This document shows, in pieces, positions 46,404 to 59,800 of a stretch of DNA of 64,000 nt. Position 1 is the stretch's first letter. The number at the start of each line of letters is the position of its first letter. The translations under genes and the position numbers were made by a program. Under the pieces are notes generated by a model, which saw only the letters and a list, made by a program, of their open reading frames with translations, had not been told where the DNA came from and ran no database searches. Source of the DNA: Wuchereria bancrofti (lineage: Eukaryota > Nematoda > Chromadorea > Rhabditida > Onchocercidae); the NCBI GenBank assembly GCA_005281725.1, contig SSBO01000001.1, forward strand, positions 5,750,399-5,814,398, read 5' to 3'.

Positions 46404-48352
46404 AAATATGCAAAAGTGAGATATTACTGCAGGAAATTTATAACCAAATGAAAGCAGATGTTCAGAAGCAATTGGTCAAAAAAGAAAATTGTTGCGCCTA
46501 GGAAGGAATTTTCCAAATGAAATGAAGTAGTCAGTGTTCTGATGGAAAACTGTATAAAAGGTGAAGTCTTTTTAAAAGGCAACGGGAAATATTCTTTTTC
46601 TCTAAAGTATTGAATTTCAGAGGCTGCTGTGAATGCATCGGGTTCGGTCGGTGAATGACAATAGCAAGAATGTTGACAAGTGACCCGAATTACAGATTCG
46701 CGACATGTTCATTATATCATTTATTGCCTTCGAAAGTTAATGATAATAGTGATTCAGTTGGTAGAACTACATATTATTTTGACAGTACCGTATCGACATT
46801 TTTCAGTGAATTCTGGGGAACCGCTCATTTTTTGTATTTGACCAACCCAAAAGCAATTTCCAGCAACTATACCGTGTACATTGCATAAGTATAAACCCAA
46901 GTATATCACAATATGACCAGTATTAGTAATAAACGGTAGGGTAATACATCCGTAAATCATGGTAAAGTAAAAGCAATTTTTGAACAGTCTTTTGTTTGCT
47001 TTATCTCTCTCTTTATGCTGAACTTCCGTCAGTCTTTTTGACTGTAAATAACCTATACTATCGTAGTTACGCAACATGACGAGATATCACAAAATATTAT
47101 ATTTCTTAACATATGAAATCTTTACAGCATACACTGTCCACTTCATCCACTTTTTGCGTATGTTATGTGGTCTATCTTATTTTTATATAATTCGTTGTCA
47201 ACTTCCTTGCAAAAAGGGACAAAGTTTTCACTAAGAACATTTCAGAATATACAAATTATTTACAATTGTGAAGATAAAGTAAAAGACGCGTGGTGATTTA
47301 GAACCCTTGCGTACAGCACACTCGCCCTACATGTTTCTTAAAACCCATAACTTTGCGAGCAATCTGAAAGGATTCAAAATACAAAAAAATGTAGATGAAA
47401 TGAAATGTGGATAGGAACAGTACTCAAAAGCGCATTTAGGATTCAAATAAAGTAAACTATTCCTCCGCAATATTTCATCTCTGTATACAAAATTATCTAT
47501 CAAGAAACTTTGTAGAGAACTCGAACAGTACTGAATGTAAGCAAAACAAAATGCAATGTGATCTTTAAAGAGGACTGTAACCAAGTTTTAAATTTGAATT
47601 TTTGATGAAACATATTAAGTTGGAAGATAAACGGGTCGAAAAAGTTTAAAAATTCCTTTATTCAACTTTTCAAGTTTCAAAAAAAGTTACGAAATGTAGT
47701 TATATCTTTCAAATATATCAGATTAAAGCATGTTAGTGAGATGTGATATCATACCAATCCATGATTTTGCCAAAACAAAAGGCTGTCAGCAAATAAACAC
47801 ATACAATAAGCACAAACAAAGATGTTTAAAATGCGTGTACATACATAACGAAATCCAAATGCCAATGAAAATTTGATAAGAAATCAGCAAGATACAAGAA
47901 TACAAGTATTTATATGTCTGAAGAATTTTTTCTACGTTAATTTGAACTTTTCTGAGAAATAAAACATCTTAACAGCTTAAAAAAAGGATAGCACATCACT
48001 ATTTTTACTGCCTTAGTTTTATTTCAAAATCAACTCATGTTCCAATTTTTATGAAAATACTCCCATGAAAATAAAAACAAAATCCAACAGAGAAAACACT
48101 ATCCGTTGCTAAATAATACAAAGAAAAAACGAGAAGCACAAAGCAAAGTTAGCTTCTAATTCTGATTCATTACATACTGTCCTAAATGCAACACGGTCGT
48201 CTTGTACCATTTGTAAATATATAATAATAAACACTGGTGAGAAAATTTTTACTTTAATGTACTTATTTCTAATGAGTAATGAGAAGTAATGAAAAATTTG
48301 GAATTTTTTATCGCAAATAAAATTCAAAATAATGTTTGGCAAACAGCTGAAA
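46404..48352. other. intergenic, no supported gene
   Basis: About 1.9 kb between the start of the PAN gene and the end of the MATH-BTB gene, both on the minus strand. No exon seen. Confidence 0.5.
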
Positions 48353-51029
48353 TTAGCCGAGCCGTGGTCTTTTGACTGATATTGCTTCGTTATACTGATT
48401 TGAATTACTTATGTTGGTAGAGGAACTCGGTAACATATTACCGACACTGTCAGTAGATAACATGTGCCTTACAACCGTTGCTGCCAAATACGGACAATCA
48501 TTTTCCAGTGCCACCCAATCCTAAATAAGATCCTTGTAAGCATAAGAGAAACTCACGACAATTTTATGTCTTGAAGTGATTTACAAAATAGAAGTTTGAG
48601 AAATAAACAGAAAATATACGTGAGAAGCTGGCTCAATAATAGCAAGAAATAAACAAATAGAAAACAAGTTTGGATAAAATTTTCAAGCTCGATTATGTGA
48701 TCCATAGTGTTTCCCCCTCCCCTACCTCAAAAAACAGGGATATAAGGAATATGTACCTCATTATCAATGATGTAGTTGCGATGTTTTTGCAATAAATTCA
48801 AAATTTTCCACTTCAAGATGGAAGCATTATACATGTCTGCAGCTCGAAGACGTTCACAAAAATTGTTCGGTGACAGATCTCTTACCAAAATCTCTTGACA
48901 CAAACCCTTCAAACGATCCAGACAAAATCTAAAAAAACCTGTTTAATTGTATTACAAAATTGCGATGGAAGTGAAAAAAAGTTACCGGTCTGCAGCTGCT
49001 AAGATCTCTAGCATTCGCTTTGATGATTCAGAACAGTTATCCTTGTAAATGTATTCCAGGACACATGCCATCGTTTCTGGGGTTATATCTTCCAAATTTA
49101 CCTAAATAATTAAGTCATTTTTAAACGAATAAAGACAGTGCTAAGAAAATGAATAGAAATCAAAGTAAACTCACTTCTCCACTCACGCTTTCCTGATTAC
49201 TCTGATCTCTGAACATTGCTTGGAAGAAAGGTGATCGTGCTGACAGAATTGCTCTATGACATTTAAAGGAACGCCGACCTACGTGAAGCGTGAAATCTGA
49301 AAAGTCGCCACTATCCAGCAATTGTCCCAAATCATGTCCTGAAATAAGCAACGAAAACTAATAAAAACTGATAGCTTTTTGAGCATCAAGATTTACTGAC
49401 TCATTCATTTTTAATTATAAGAAAATCTACATATCCCAAGAACCGTAAAGTGATAATAATAGTTTAAAGTGCAATTTTATATTAAAAAGAACTGTTTGAG
49501 TAAACTGAGTAGCATCAATTTAACATTAAAACGATAAATTTTATTCTAAGATGAACTCACAGAACTTACCCATAAAATGAGGATCAAGGCGTGTCCTAAC
49601 TTCATCACTAATGCCCAAAGCAATTCCAGATATTGGAGAACCATTATTCCCACAAAAAACATCCAGATCAGGTTCAATATCGGTACAATTATAATCCCCG
49701 TACACGGTCAACTCCACACCAACAGTTAAGATATCATCCGGTAAAAATTTAGCAACCCGACTCTATAAAAACGAAAAACTGAGAGTCTTCGCCAAAATTC
49801 AAGAGGATATTAATGAAAATGTCCTGAATTTTGCATTTTATTGGTTCATAATCTTAAGGATATGATTGTTAAGAAATCACTTAACGTTACAAAGTAAATG
49901 AAGGTATGCCTTGCCATATTTCATAAAGAAACCTTCAAAGTCTCAGTAGAAAAGAATTTTGACGCAGTAACAATCCCACCACGATTGATAGTGACAACAC
50001 TTTTGTTCAGTGCACATCCTCGCGGACCATCCGCAGCTTCAATGTAGAAATTTACTCGAAAACGCAGTTTTGCAGATGGACATTCTGAAGTACAGCTTTT
50101 AAGATCTCTAAAATTTCCTTAAGCACGACAGCAGAGTAATCGAAAATTTTGGTGTTGATAGGTCATATTACTGTTGGCAAATAAGCAAATTTATTTTGAA
50201 ACTTTTCTGAAAATGGAGGTACTTCCTGTACTTAGAATACTAATATTTAACCTAACTTATCCAATGCAATTCATATACTGACTGAAAATTTGAAGAAATA
50301 GGGAGAGATATCCTCGACATTCTTCATCTTTACCGCAAGGAAATAATTTCAGTCGAAATCGATAATCGCTGTCTGTAGAACCAAACATGCTGAAGAATAT
50401 TTATTGAAGCTAAAAATACCGAATCCAAAGGCTTTAAAAAAAATTTTCGAATGAAAAACAAGGAAGTGCCTTTTGAATCAGAAAATCAGAAACAGATTAA
50501 AGATGTATCTGGCCGTAGACAGTCAATTGTGCATACAGTATGGTAGGTTTGAAACTTTATAAATCAATAATTCTTGACTTGACAATAATTCACCTTCAGC
50601 AGTAAATGGTTTCAAGCAAACTTAAAAATTTAATACCGCGCATAACACATTAGGACAAAATTTTTTTGGACTATATCACATGAAAATTGTACCGAAATGA
50701 AAAAACTAGTGTTAAAGCAACAGCAGCTATTTACTTGCACAGCTTTAATTGTGAAACAGCTTTGAGCCTTCCACAAATAACACTCCTAACACTAACTTTG
50801 ACTCGATGAAATCACCGGGTGATGACAATTCTTGTTGCGCCGAGAACTGTGCAACACTCCATTTATGCATAAAAACTATAGTATCCATTTTTGTAGCACA
50901 CGCAGACATGTAAACAGCACCATCCAGATGTCTACATAAGCCATTACTACCACCTGCAGAACTCGGCTGGGAATTTTCCGTAACACCAGCACGCTGCTGC
51001 GATAATTCTCTGCTATACTCTGCCAACAT
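48353..51029 (-). CDS. MATH-BTB (SPOP-like) protein
   Basis: Eight exons in phase: 51029-50791, 50389-50279, 50107-49933, 49762-49570, 49338-49175, 49101-48986, 48928-48757, 48520-48353, 445 residues. The MATH domain spans about residues 50-190: [13 protein letters not shown], then [11 protein letters not shown] and [10 protein letters not shown]. The BTB domain spans about 245-345: [33 protein letters not shown], and [14 protein letters not shown]-like 3-box follows ([22 protein letters not shown]), and the end KRPRLG resembles a nuclear localisation signal. Such proteins are substrate adaptors for cullin-3 ubiquitin ligases; MATH binds substrate and BTB binds CUL3. Nematodes have many bath genes, and I do not assign one. 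ATG directly follows an ATTACAG acceptor (51030-51031), so either SL addition occurs there or a further upstream exon exists. Confidence 0.9.
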
Positions 51030-51031
51030 CT

Positions 51032-54000
51032 GTAATGATATTATTAGAAATATCTTAATACCTCAATGGCCTAGAACAATTCTTAAAGTTTGGTTTGAGT
51101 TTTGCCAAAAAGAAGGATTAAATAATGGTTTAGTAATTAGTCAATATATATATATGTAACTTATGTAGAAAAAAAGAACTTCAAGAACAATTATGACAAA
51201 CATCTGACCATAATTGCTTCGGCCTAATCGATCGACAAAAGAAAAAGATGACAAATTTTGATATACTGAAATGGTATGAGAGAAAAAAGTACAACAAAAG
51301 GTGACATCCGGTGAAGATCAAGCAGATGTATACACGCGGTATTTTGGAATATTTCCAGTACCATCACTTATTAGAATACTGGCCAAGTAGAAAGCTCCAA
51401 CCTTACAGGACCTCCCCAACCTAATTATTGGAATGGCCGAGTCTGGAAATACTGCACACGGAGAGGCGAATGAAGGATGGAGAGTGGCTGGGCAAGGATA
51501 CACAACGGGCAACCGGAATAGAAAATGGGAATAGAATGCTGGGCAAATACTTAACTCTCTAACTAAAGTTTAGTTCAATAGCTTAATTAGCAGATTTTTT
51601 ACTGATTTACCAATGGCTAACTTTGTAGTGTCGTTTAAACAAGTAACATAGAGACGTCTCTCTTCTCTCCTCGTTTAGTTACTCTTCTATCCCATGTACG
51701 AATTTTTCTAATGGTTTCCTCTTTTCTTAATTTAAACGTAGATTTTGAACTCTCTTATAGTTATTTATGACTATGATTTTTAATAAATTTGCCCCACTAG
51801 AATTACTTGAACTGTAGGTGATCTGCTTTACACTTACTGCAAGTGGAATTGGCAATCATCGATTTAAATGTTGAATGATACATGTTCCAAGAGATTAAAC
51901 CGAGTGACTTTTGCCAATTTTTATTGAGAGATCTCACCCTTAGGTATCATTTTGTTGGCGAAAGATGCGCTTTTTTTATGACTCTGCTGAAAATCTTAAA
52001 AGAAAATACATAAATTGCGAATTTATGGAACAATTTATTCTTGTATTCTTGTAGTAATATACTATTCCCCTAAATGGATCTCGTTATGCATTTTTTTCTC
52101 AGCTATCCACGACACAGAGCTAGATAGCATAGTTTATCTTTTAAGGAAAACATATTTCTTTTTCTCGTAGTCGTGAAATTTCACCCTTTCTTCTTTAAAT
52201 TTTCAAATGGTTTGTTGAGCGGTGTAGTTCTCAATGAGATGTTAACAGCATTGGTCAATCAGCAACAAGTTTTTGTGTCCAATAACCTTATGCCACGGTA
52301 ATCTATCAGTTAGATAGAAATCTAAAAACTTCTGTCATTTTATTCTTATCTTTATTTGAGGTTATGTTGATAAATGAAATAAAAAGGAAAGAAAAAAGAG
52401 CAATGAGAAATGTTATACAGTATAATTTACAGAAAGAAGTAAACTAGAAATAAGTTCTTTCTGAATTTTTAAAAGCTTAAATAAATCTTTTTTGATGAAT
52501 CAAATTCTTCTCTTTCTTGTTTACGGTTTTAATTACTTTCACTTAACTTGTGTGTGTTTCTTTTTTTTTTTTCAAATTAAAAATATAGAAAAATAATAAG
52601 CACCTGTATTTCTTTCAGTTGCTGCCTTCAGTGAACGAAGCTAGACCCCTTCTGAAGTAAGATGCTAAAAAGCCTAATTTAAGCAGTGCTGCATTACACT
52701 TCACAAAAACTCAGGATTTTCTTTTTATCTGTGTTCAAACGACAGTGAAGTTGTAATAATTATTAAAGTTTAACTGGAACAAATCAACTTATCGGTAGCT
52801 TCGTTCTTCTCCTTGTCACCGATTTTTGGATTGGGTAAAATAATGATTGATTGTTATGAGTTTATTTTTTAGCGATAAACCAATTTTGCGCAGCATTTCA
52901 GCGACCTCGAAATACTTTCAGAAGAATTCTGTTTTTATTAGAAAATTGTTGAATTTTATTTTTGTAAGAGAATTTTTGGGATTGATTTAACAAAATAATG
53001 TTCCTACAATTTTTGCACATATGAAAAAGCAGAAAATAACTGAACGTTTCAAAGCAGTGTTCATGAATTCTGACACAAATGGGTGCCAGTGTACAATGCA
53101 CTTTCCAATGATCATTTGAATTTGCTAATTCTCCATGATTTTAGCACAAATTATACATATACAGTTCAGTGAAGAGTGATCGATGGTGGTACTTATAACA
53201 CAATTTAAAAGCATTTAAGTTTACAACAACGAATAACTTCTTATGAGCAAATGTACACAATTTTTCTGCTAAATTTTTAATATTTTGTCATTTTGATTTC
53301 GCCAAAATTTTTTCTGTGCCTGAATCTAACAATAAAATTGCCTTTGTTTCTTGACCTAACATAACTTAATTCATTCCTTACTTGAAAAGGTTTGTTGATT
53401 TCAAGGAATTTGTTTGTTGAATTTTTGAACGGAACTTTAAAATATATGAAAAAGAACTCGAAAATATCAACATTTGCTTCTTGCACATTATCACTGCTGA
53501 TGGTGCTGTATGATTTCTTCATGATAATATTTTTTCGATTTCAGGTCGCGATACATTACAAATTATACATGATTTTTAACCAGCAATTGGTTTCCAAGTT
53601 ATTCTTGTACATTTATAAGGTTTGAATAAGGTCATTTTTTTTCAGCTATGGAATCAATATTTGTTGGAATACCACGATTTTATAGACCATTTTTCTGATG
53701 GCATTATCACTATAATTACCATCTTTACACATTTGATCCATGGAAGAGTTTGAAATTTCCCCTTTTCTAAGAATATTGAAAAGAGCTTTTAAAAACTGGC
53801 ACAAATTATCATTCTATTACAAAATATCGTATCCCAGTCGCTAAAATATTCGATTATTCTTAATGTACATTACATTTGTTTTGTTAGTCAAATGAAAAAA
53901 AAGGAAAAATACTAGAGATTATCATCACTTAAATTAAGTTTCGATTCAGTCACTTAATCCATTCATTTAGTCGATCAGCCTGTTATTTTCCAGTTTATCA

Positions 54001-56788
54001 AAAAATCCTCTCCAGTTAGTTGAGAGAGAAATTGAATTCAGACATGTAAAAGACACACAAAACCAAAATCTCATTCGCAGTACCTAACTGGCGCAATCCA
54101 TCAGCTCACACTGCCCGCATTTCATTAAAATCACTAAAATGAATTTTTCAGCTGTAGGATCTGATTCTCCAACACTATTCTTATTAGTTCTTTATCTTTA
54201 ATAAATCATTTTTCAATATTTCAATAATTGTTTTTGATGTACTCAGGTGTACTATGTTGTTGTAAAATGTACTGATAAAGTGTCACATCATATATGTAGT
54301 TACATTAGTTGTAATGTTGTGTCAGATATACATTTTCGTCTTCTATGGTTTTTGAAGATAATTCATTTTCGACTAGTTAAGATTTATTTCAACACTTACA
54401 CACAAAAGTGTTACGATACTTTGTTTTTGTTGAATTTTTGAAGAGCACAGAGAAAAGCTTTTCGGTAACTTCACGGTTGAAATTCTTAAAAATTGGAGAG
54501 TTATTTTAGTAACTTAACAGTTAGCACAAAGAGCTGGTAAGGGTTTCTTACTCGAATTTTATCCTTAAAAGTGATGAAGAACTTTACTGCTACTTTCTTT
54601 TTGATAACACAAATATTTGAACGTTTAATATTTCGCTCTGATATGCAGACATTCATGAATTCTGTTTAATTCCAAATAGAATTTTTGCAAACTATTTATA
54701 AAGGGAAAGGTTTTTTATGTTGATTGACCCAATCCAACTAGTTGATAGATGATCTTATCGATCTTTATCACTTCTATTCTTTCCTTCCTTCTCTTCATTC
54801 TATTTCTAACCGGAATCTATATTGTTTCCCATTATCTATCTCTGTCAACACACATTTTTTATGGCAATCAACTTCCTGAATAATACCTGTTATGATTTCG
54901 GTCTCATAGATGAGCTACCGAAATAATTTAATAATAGTTAGACATGAAGGTATTTTTCACTTAGAACTTCATCTACCGTCAATAATAAATCACGTGCAGC
55001 AAATTTGCCAACCAGTCGATATTTCAGACAATTGTTAGCAGGAAATAGCATGTTAACATTTTTCCTGGCTTCTGATCTAGCATTTTTGAAACTTCCTAAT
55101 TCCTTCCCTGCACAAGGCGAAATAATTAATCTTCGTTTGATTAACCTTTCATTATGATTATTGCTCCCAGTGGATTCAAAAATTCAAAAATTGATCATTT
55201 TTATTAAGCTAGCAAAACTTTTCCCTTTCCATTCCTTACTTCCATTATAGAATACTTCTTATCCAATGTGACTCTAACAGTAAATTGGACAGATAAAAGT
55301 CTGACCAGTGAGATCAAGAAGTTACTGTTTGTTACTGTTTTCTTCTCATTCAGCTCCCGGAAATTCTTCAGGATGTTCTGTTTTGCAGTGATAAAGATGA
55401 ATGTAGCCTTTTCTTGAGATCCGTATGTACCGTGAGTAGTGCCCAACTGTATCACTTGCAGTTCAAAATTCTTTCATCTTCTCTTACATTCTACTACCAA
55501 ACAAGATATAATGTGAAGGGAAACTGAACAGGTAGAGAGAGAGAGGCTTAGGTGTCAGATAAAGTGTCTTTTCGATGGATATGTTGTGCTCAATTTTGTC
55601 GTCGAAATTGTAATAGGTTTGTATACTATTATATAAATTTTGTATTTCAGAATTTGCAGGAATGCAGAAAAAATTCTATTTAAAAGTTCTTGCATTGGTA
55701 TTATTTCTAACATAACTTCACGATTTCAATAAGTCATATTAGTATATTTTATTCTTTGTTGTATTTTCGATTGTAATTTCATGAAGTCATTCACCATCTC
55801 TTCAATTCTGCGAATTCTTCAAATAAAGGAAGTTTTACTGTTCAAAGATTTATATGTTTCATTCATCTAATTGTTCCGACCAAAAATTAGCTAAATGAGG
55901 TTTGTTGTTCTATTGAAATTCAAATTAATAGTTTGAAATGATTGGAATTTTGGGAATGCAGAAGTGTAGTAAACGGAATAATGTGCACATTTGAAAAGAA
56001 ATTTGGGGCTGTAAATACTTTAAGTTCTCGAAAAAATCGATGGAATTACTTCTATCCTTTTTTGTTCCTGCTAAATGAATAGGAGTAATGATTGGAATGT
56101 AAGAAATCATTGTAGCTGAAGAATTTTGATTTAGCTTAACACATTTTCTATACTCATACTCCATAAGCATTTTATTGTCAAAAATATGAAAAATATCACT
56201 CTTCTTTGCTAACTTTTCAAAATTTCCGTTGAATTGAATAAGAACAAATTGATTTTTTCAAAGTTATAATTTACTATTAATCTGCTCACATAGCAAAATG
56301 CGATGTGCAAAGTCATGTGCAAACGATGTAAAAATAATGATGAACTAATGATAGCAAAATAAGTTTTGAGACAAATCACATAAGAATATTTCATTCCTTC
56401 ATACTCTATAAAAGGTTGTCTGCTAAAACTAAAATTGTTCGCCAAAACACGTTATTTGTCCAATCTTTAACGTTGATTAACATTTACTAGTTGTCTTCAA
56501 CTCATTCATTACCTGAGACAAATCAATTAATAGCATAATTAAGGTAAGGTTTTTTAAAAACTTGTAAGAATCACGTCTTTCACTGTATTCGCTTATTATA
56601 CTTACAAATAACTTAAGATATTACCATACACTTATGATTTCCGCATATAATTTCCGCACTTTTTATTACTACAGCTTCATTAGAAAGCTGGAAATGTCTA
56701 CTGTTTTCACAGCGACATCATTTATCATATATGTGTCCCCAAACTCCAAATCATTGACTAATCACGTTTGTGATTGCTTGCCTTACAG
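51032..56788. other. gene-poor stretch of about 5.8 kb
   Basis: No convincing exon on either strand. 51300-51560 is clearly less AT-rich than its surroundings but has no long open frame with splice sites. The remainder is AT-rich with short frames. It must contain the upstream regions of both the MATH-BTB (-) and vWA-ZP (+) genes. Confidence 0.5.
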
Positions 56789-56800
56789 AAATGCAATGGT
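56787..56800 (+). promoter_or_regulatory. likely spliced-leader acceptor and minimal upstream ORF of the vWA-ZP gene
   Basis: CCTTACAG ends at 56788. The first ATG (56791) reads only four codons before TAA and overlaps the second ATG (56796), which opens the signal-peptide frame. If this acceptor is used, translation must start at the second ATG by leaky scanning. Confidence 0.4.
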
Positions 56801-59800
56801 GTTAAGAAGCAGTGGAATATTATTTTCACGAAATTTATTCTATATTGTGATCGCCTTTCTCATTGTAGGTTCTTTTAATTAATCCGTTAATTTGTCAGTT
56901 ATATTAGGTTAATTACCGTAGTTTACATTACTGTAGAAAAAACTTATCTTTTTTTTTTCATTTAGGTCGAATGATATTAAATCTTTACAGAATTCGGTGC
57001 GTAACGTTGAAACCATACCAATTGATAATTCCCTCGCAGATGCTGAAATAATCAAAGGTGAGGACTTGGTGTAAAATTCATTTCATAAACTAATGGATCT
57101 GAATTCATATGCAGACAATAGCAGAAATACGGCAGTCCAGTCAGTAGCAGCTGTTGTAATTATTGCTTATCACTCAGATGTTATCACTGCTGGTGATAAT
57201 GTGTATCACCGTGATGAATTTTTGTCAGATTTCACGACAAACTTTGTTGGCGTATGTCTATTTGCAAGATCCTCAAATCGATAAAAACAAAGAAAGTAGT
57301 CTTAGTTCCTTCTTGTGCTTTATATTCATCCAACTGTATAATGGTCCGCACGTCTGAACCAAATTTAACCACGTTACAAATGATCAGATTGCGTTACAAA
57401 TAAAAGCGTTGACCTGGTACTTGTATTGGATGGTTCCGGTTCAATTGGTGATGAAACTTTCCAATTACTTGTGAGTTTTAGCCTATAAAAAGAATTCATC
57501 TTAAAACATTTAGTCGAAAATTTGGATTCATTTATCTAATATTACAAATTTCTAGTCCAATTTAAAATTTACTTAAACAATCATAACGAAAATTTAAATA
57601 ATGCTTACAATATCAATAAAATATTGAGGAAGAGAAATGCTTATGAATAATTACCTATTGTTTTTACTTCTGATATTTGTACTTCATTTGATAAGCACTT
57701 AAATTTTTTTCTTTTCTTGAGATCAGATAACAATGCTCAAGATATGAAACTAAGAGCCAATTAATTGTTAGTTATCAGATTATTATTTATAGTTATTGAT
57801 ATAATGCATACCTTGCTTTATTTATCCTATTAATTACAGCTCAATTTCACAGTACATATTCTACGAAGGATAAATATCACGGAGGAGGGTAGTCGAATGG
57901 GTATCATTCAGTATGCTGAGAATCCTCAACTTGAAATTACACTTAATCAATACAGTCATTCTAATCAGGTTTCTTTCTTTTTTTCTTTCCTTCCTTATCT
58001 CAGAGAATTTGATACATTTATGTATAATAGTCTCACTTCATTTCAATTGACGGATTAAGCATTAAATTAATGTTGATAGCTGTCACTCCACTCATAGAAT
58101 CTTATTAGCAGCACCTAAATAATGCAGTAAATATTGAACTTTTCGGTTTAAAATAATTCTGAGAATTAATTTACTTAATAATTTGATTCAGTATTAAAAA
58201 ATGTCACACATACTAGAAAATTAGTTTTTATTTTGGGAAATAATAATCAGTCTGGAAATAATCAATGACTACATTTTTGGCGAATTCAATGATTATCTTA
58301 GATTTAATGATTTGTATTTCGTAAACCATCTAACATGATTTATTATTTACAAATATTATATGGTAACAGAAATTATTAATGCACTGATAAGAATATTGTC
58401 TTGTCCTTAAAAAGCTGGAATATTACTAATAGAAGTAATGCACTGATCGCGGTAAAAAAAATTTTCAACAGAATGAATGATGTTATTCGTCCAGATTTAT
58501 TTAAACACAATTGAGGAAATTGCTAAAACTTTGATCAGAGTGGTAGTGCTTTGTATCAGATCAATTTCAATCATAGTGATATAACTAGGTCATCATATAT
58601 CTTCAGGAGAAGCTGTCCTGAGTGGATTTCATAATTCAATTCAAGGATAGCAAATAAAATGTTGCACACACTGAAAAATTTGTTTTTATTGGCGTTTTTC
58701 ATAAATTTTTCGCATATTTCGTATTGAGACATTCTTATCACACTATGCTATCACATATTTTGATTCTAAACTTTGAAACCAATCTCATCACATTTAGTCA
58801 AGAACTGATAATATGTGTAATCATTTCTGTTCGAAGCGTTAAAGTTGAGATTACCTAGTATTAGTATTCATTTTATAACGAAAGAAATCCTACACAATTA
58901 CGACAAATCAAATTATTTAATTAAATCTGCATATTTGTTCATTGAATATCTTTAGAAATCTTTTTTTTTTATGGCAACAATATTTGCTAGTCTTGCTGTT
59001 TCTTTTTATAAGCACAAAAAATATTTACTAAGCATGGTATTTGAAGATTTTGCAAATAACCGATCTTAGCTAATAGCAAGAGAGAATTTCAGCGTTTGCA
59101 ATACTCGAGATTTAGGTAGATTACGTTTGCATCCTTTCTATTTATCAATGAAAATATCATTAATGTTATAATCAATATAATCAAGTCATAATATTGATTA
59201 CTTACTTATTCTATTAAAAATGTTGGGCAATTCAAAAGTTTAGCAAGTCTTTTCTTTTTGTACTTTTGGCTTCCTGTTTTTCTTACTATTGCCTTTACTC
59301 AGTACCTCACATATAGTGACGTTATGCTAATGTCAGGAAACTAATTTTTTGTAAAGTCTTCGAAACAGACAATCTATGCTTGTTTTTCTGCTTTTTTGAC
59401 TTTCCATTTAAATTATTTATATAGTCTTTTTACTTAATTTCTTTCCTTATTCCAAACTGTTCAGTAATCTGCTCCAATCTTTCTTAAAACTATTTAAAAC
59501 TCTAACTTAAAAATGAAAAGTAGCTTCACTCTTGATCTCACTGATTCTGTTATTGTCACTTTGGATTCTTTAGGTCAACAAATTGAAGCTTCAGAGTCAG
59601 ACTATTTCAACAACAGTTAAATATACTTTGCAACTTTTTGGAGTAAGGAAAAAGTTTTTCAATTTCCAGTCGTCCATTTCTAGTTTTCATCCGTTTTCAT
59701 CCTACAGAGTGATAAATATCTCAAAATTAATTAGATGAAGGATAACTGGTCGAAACGGTTGAATAATATCTAAGGAAATGTGCAATAAACTTTCCAAATG

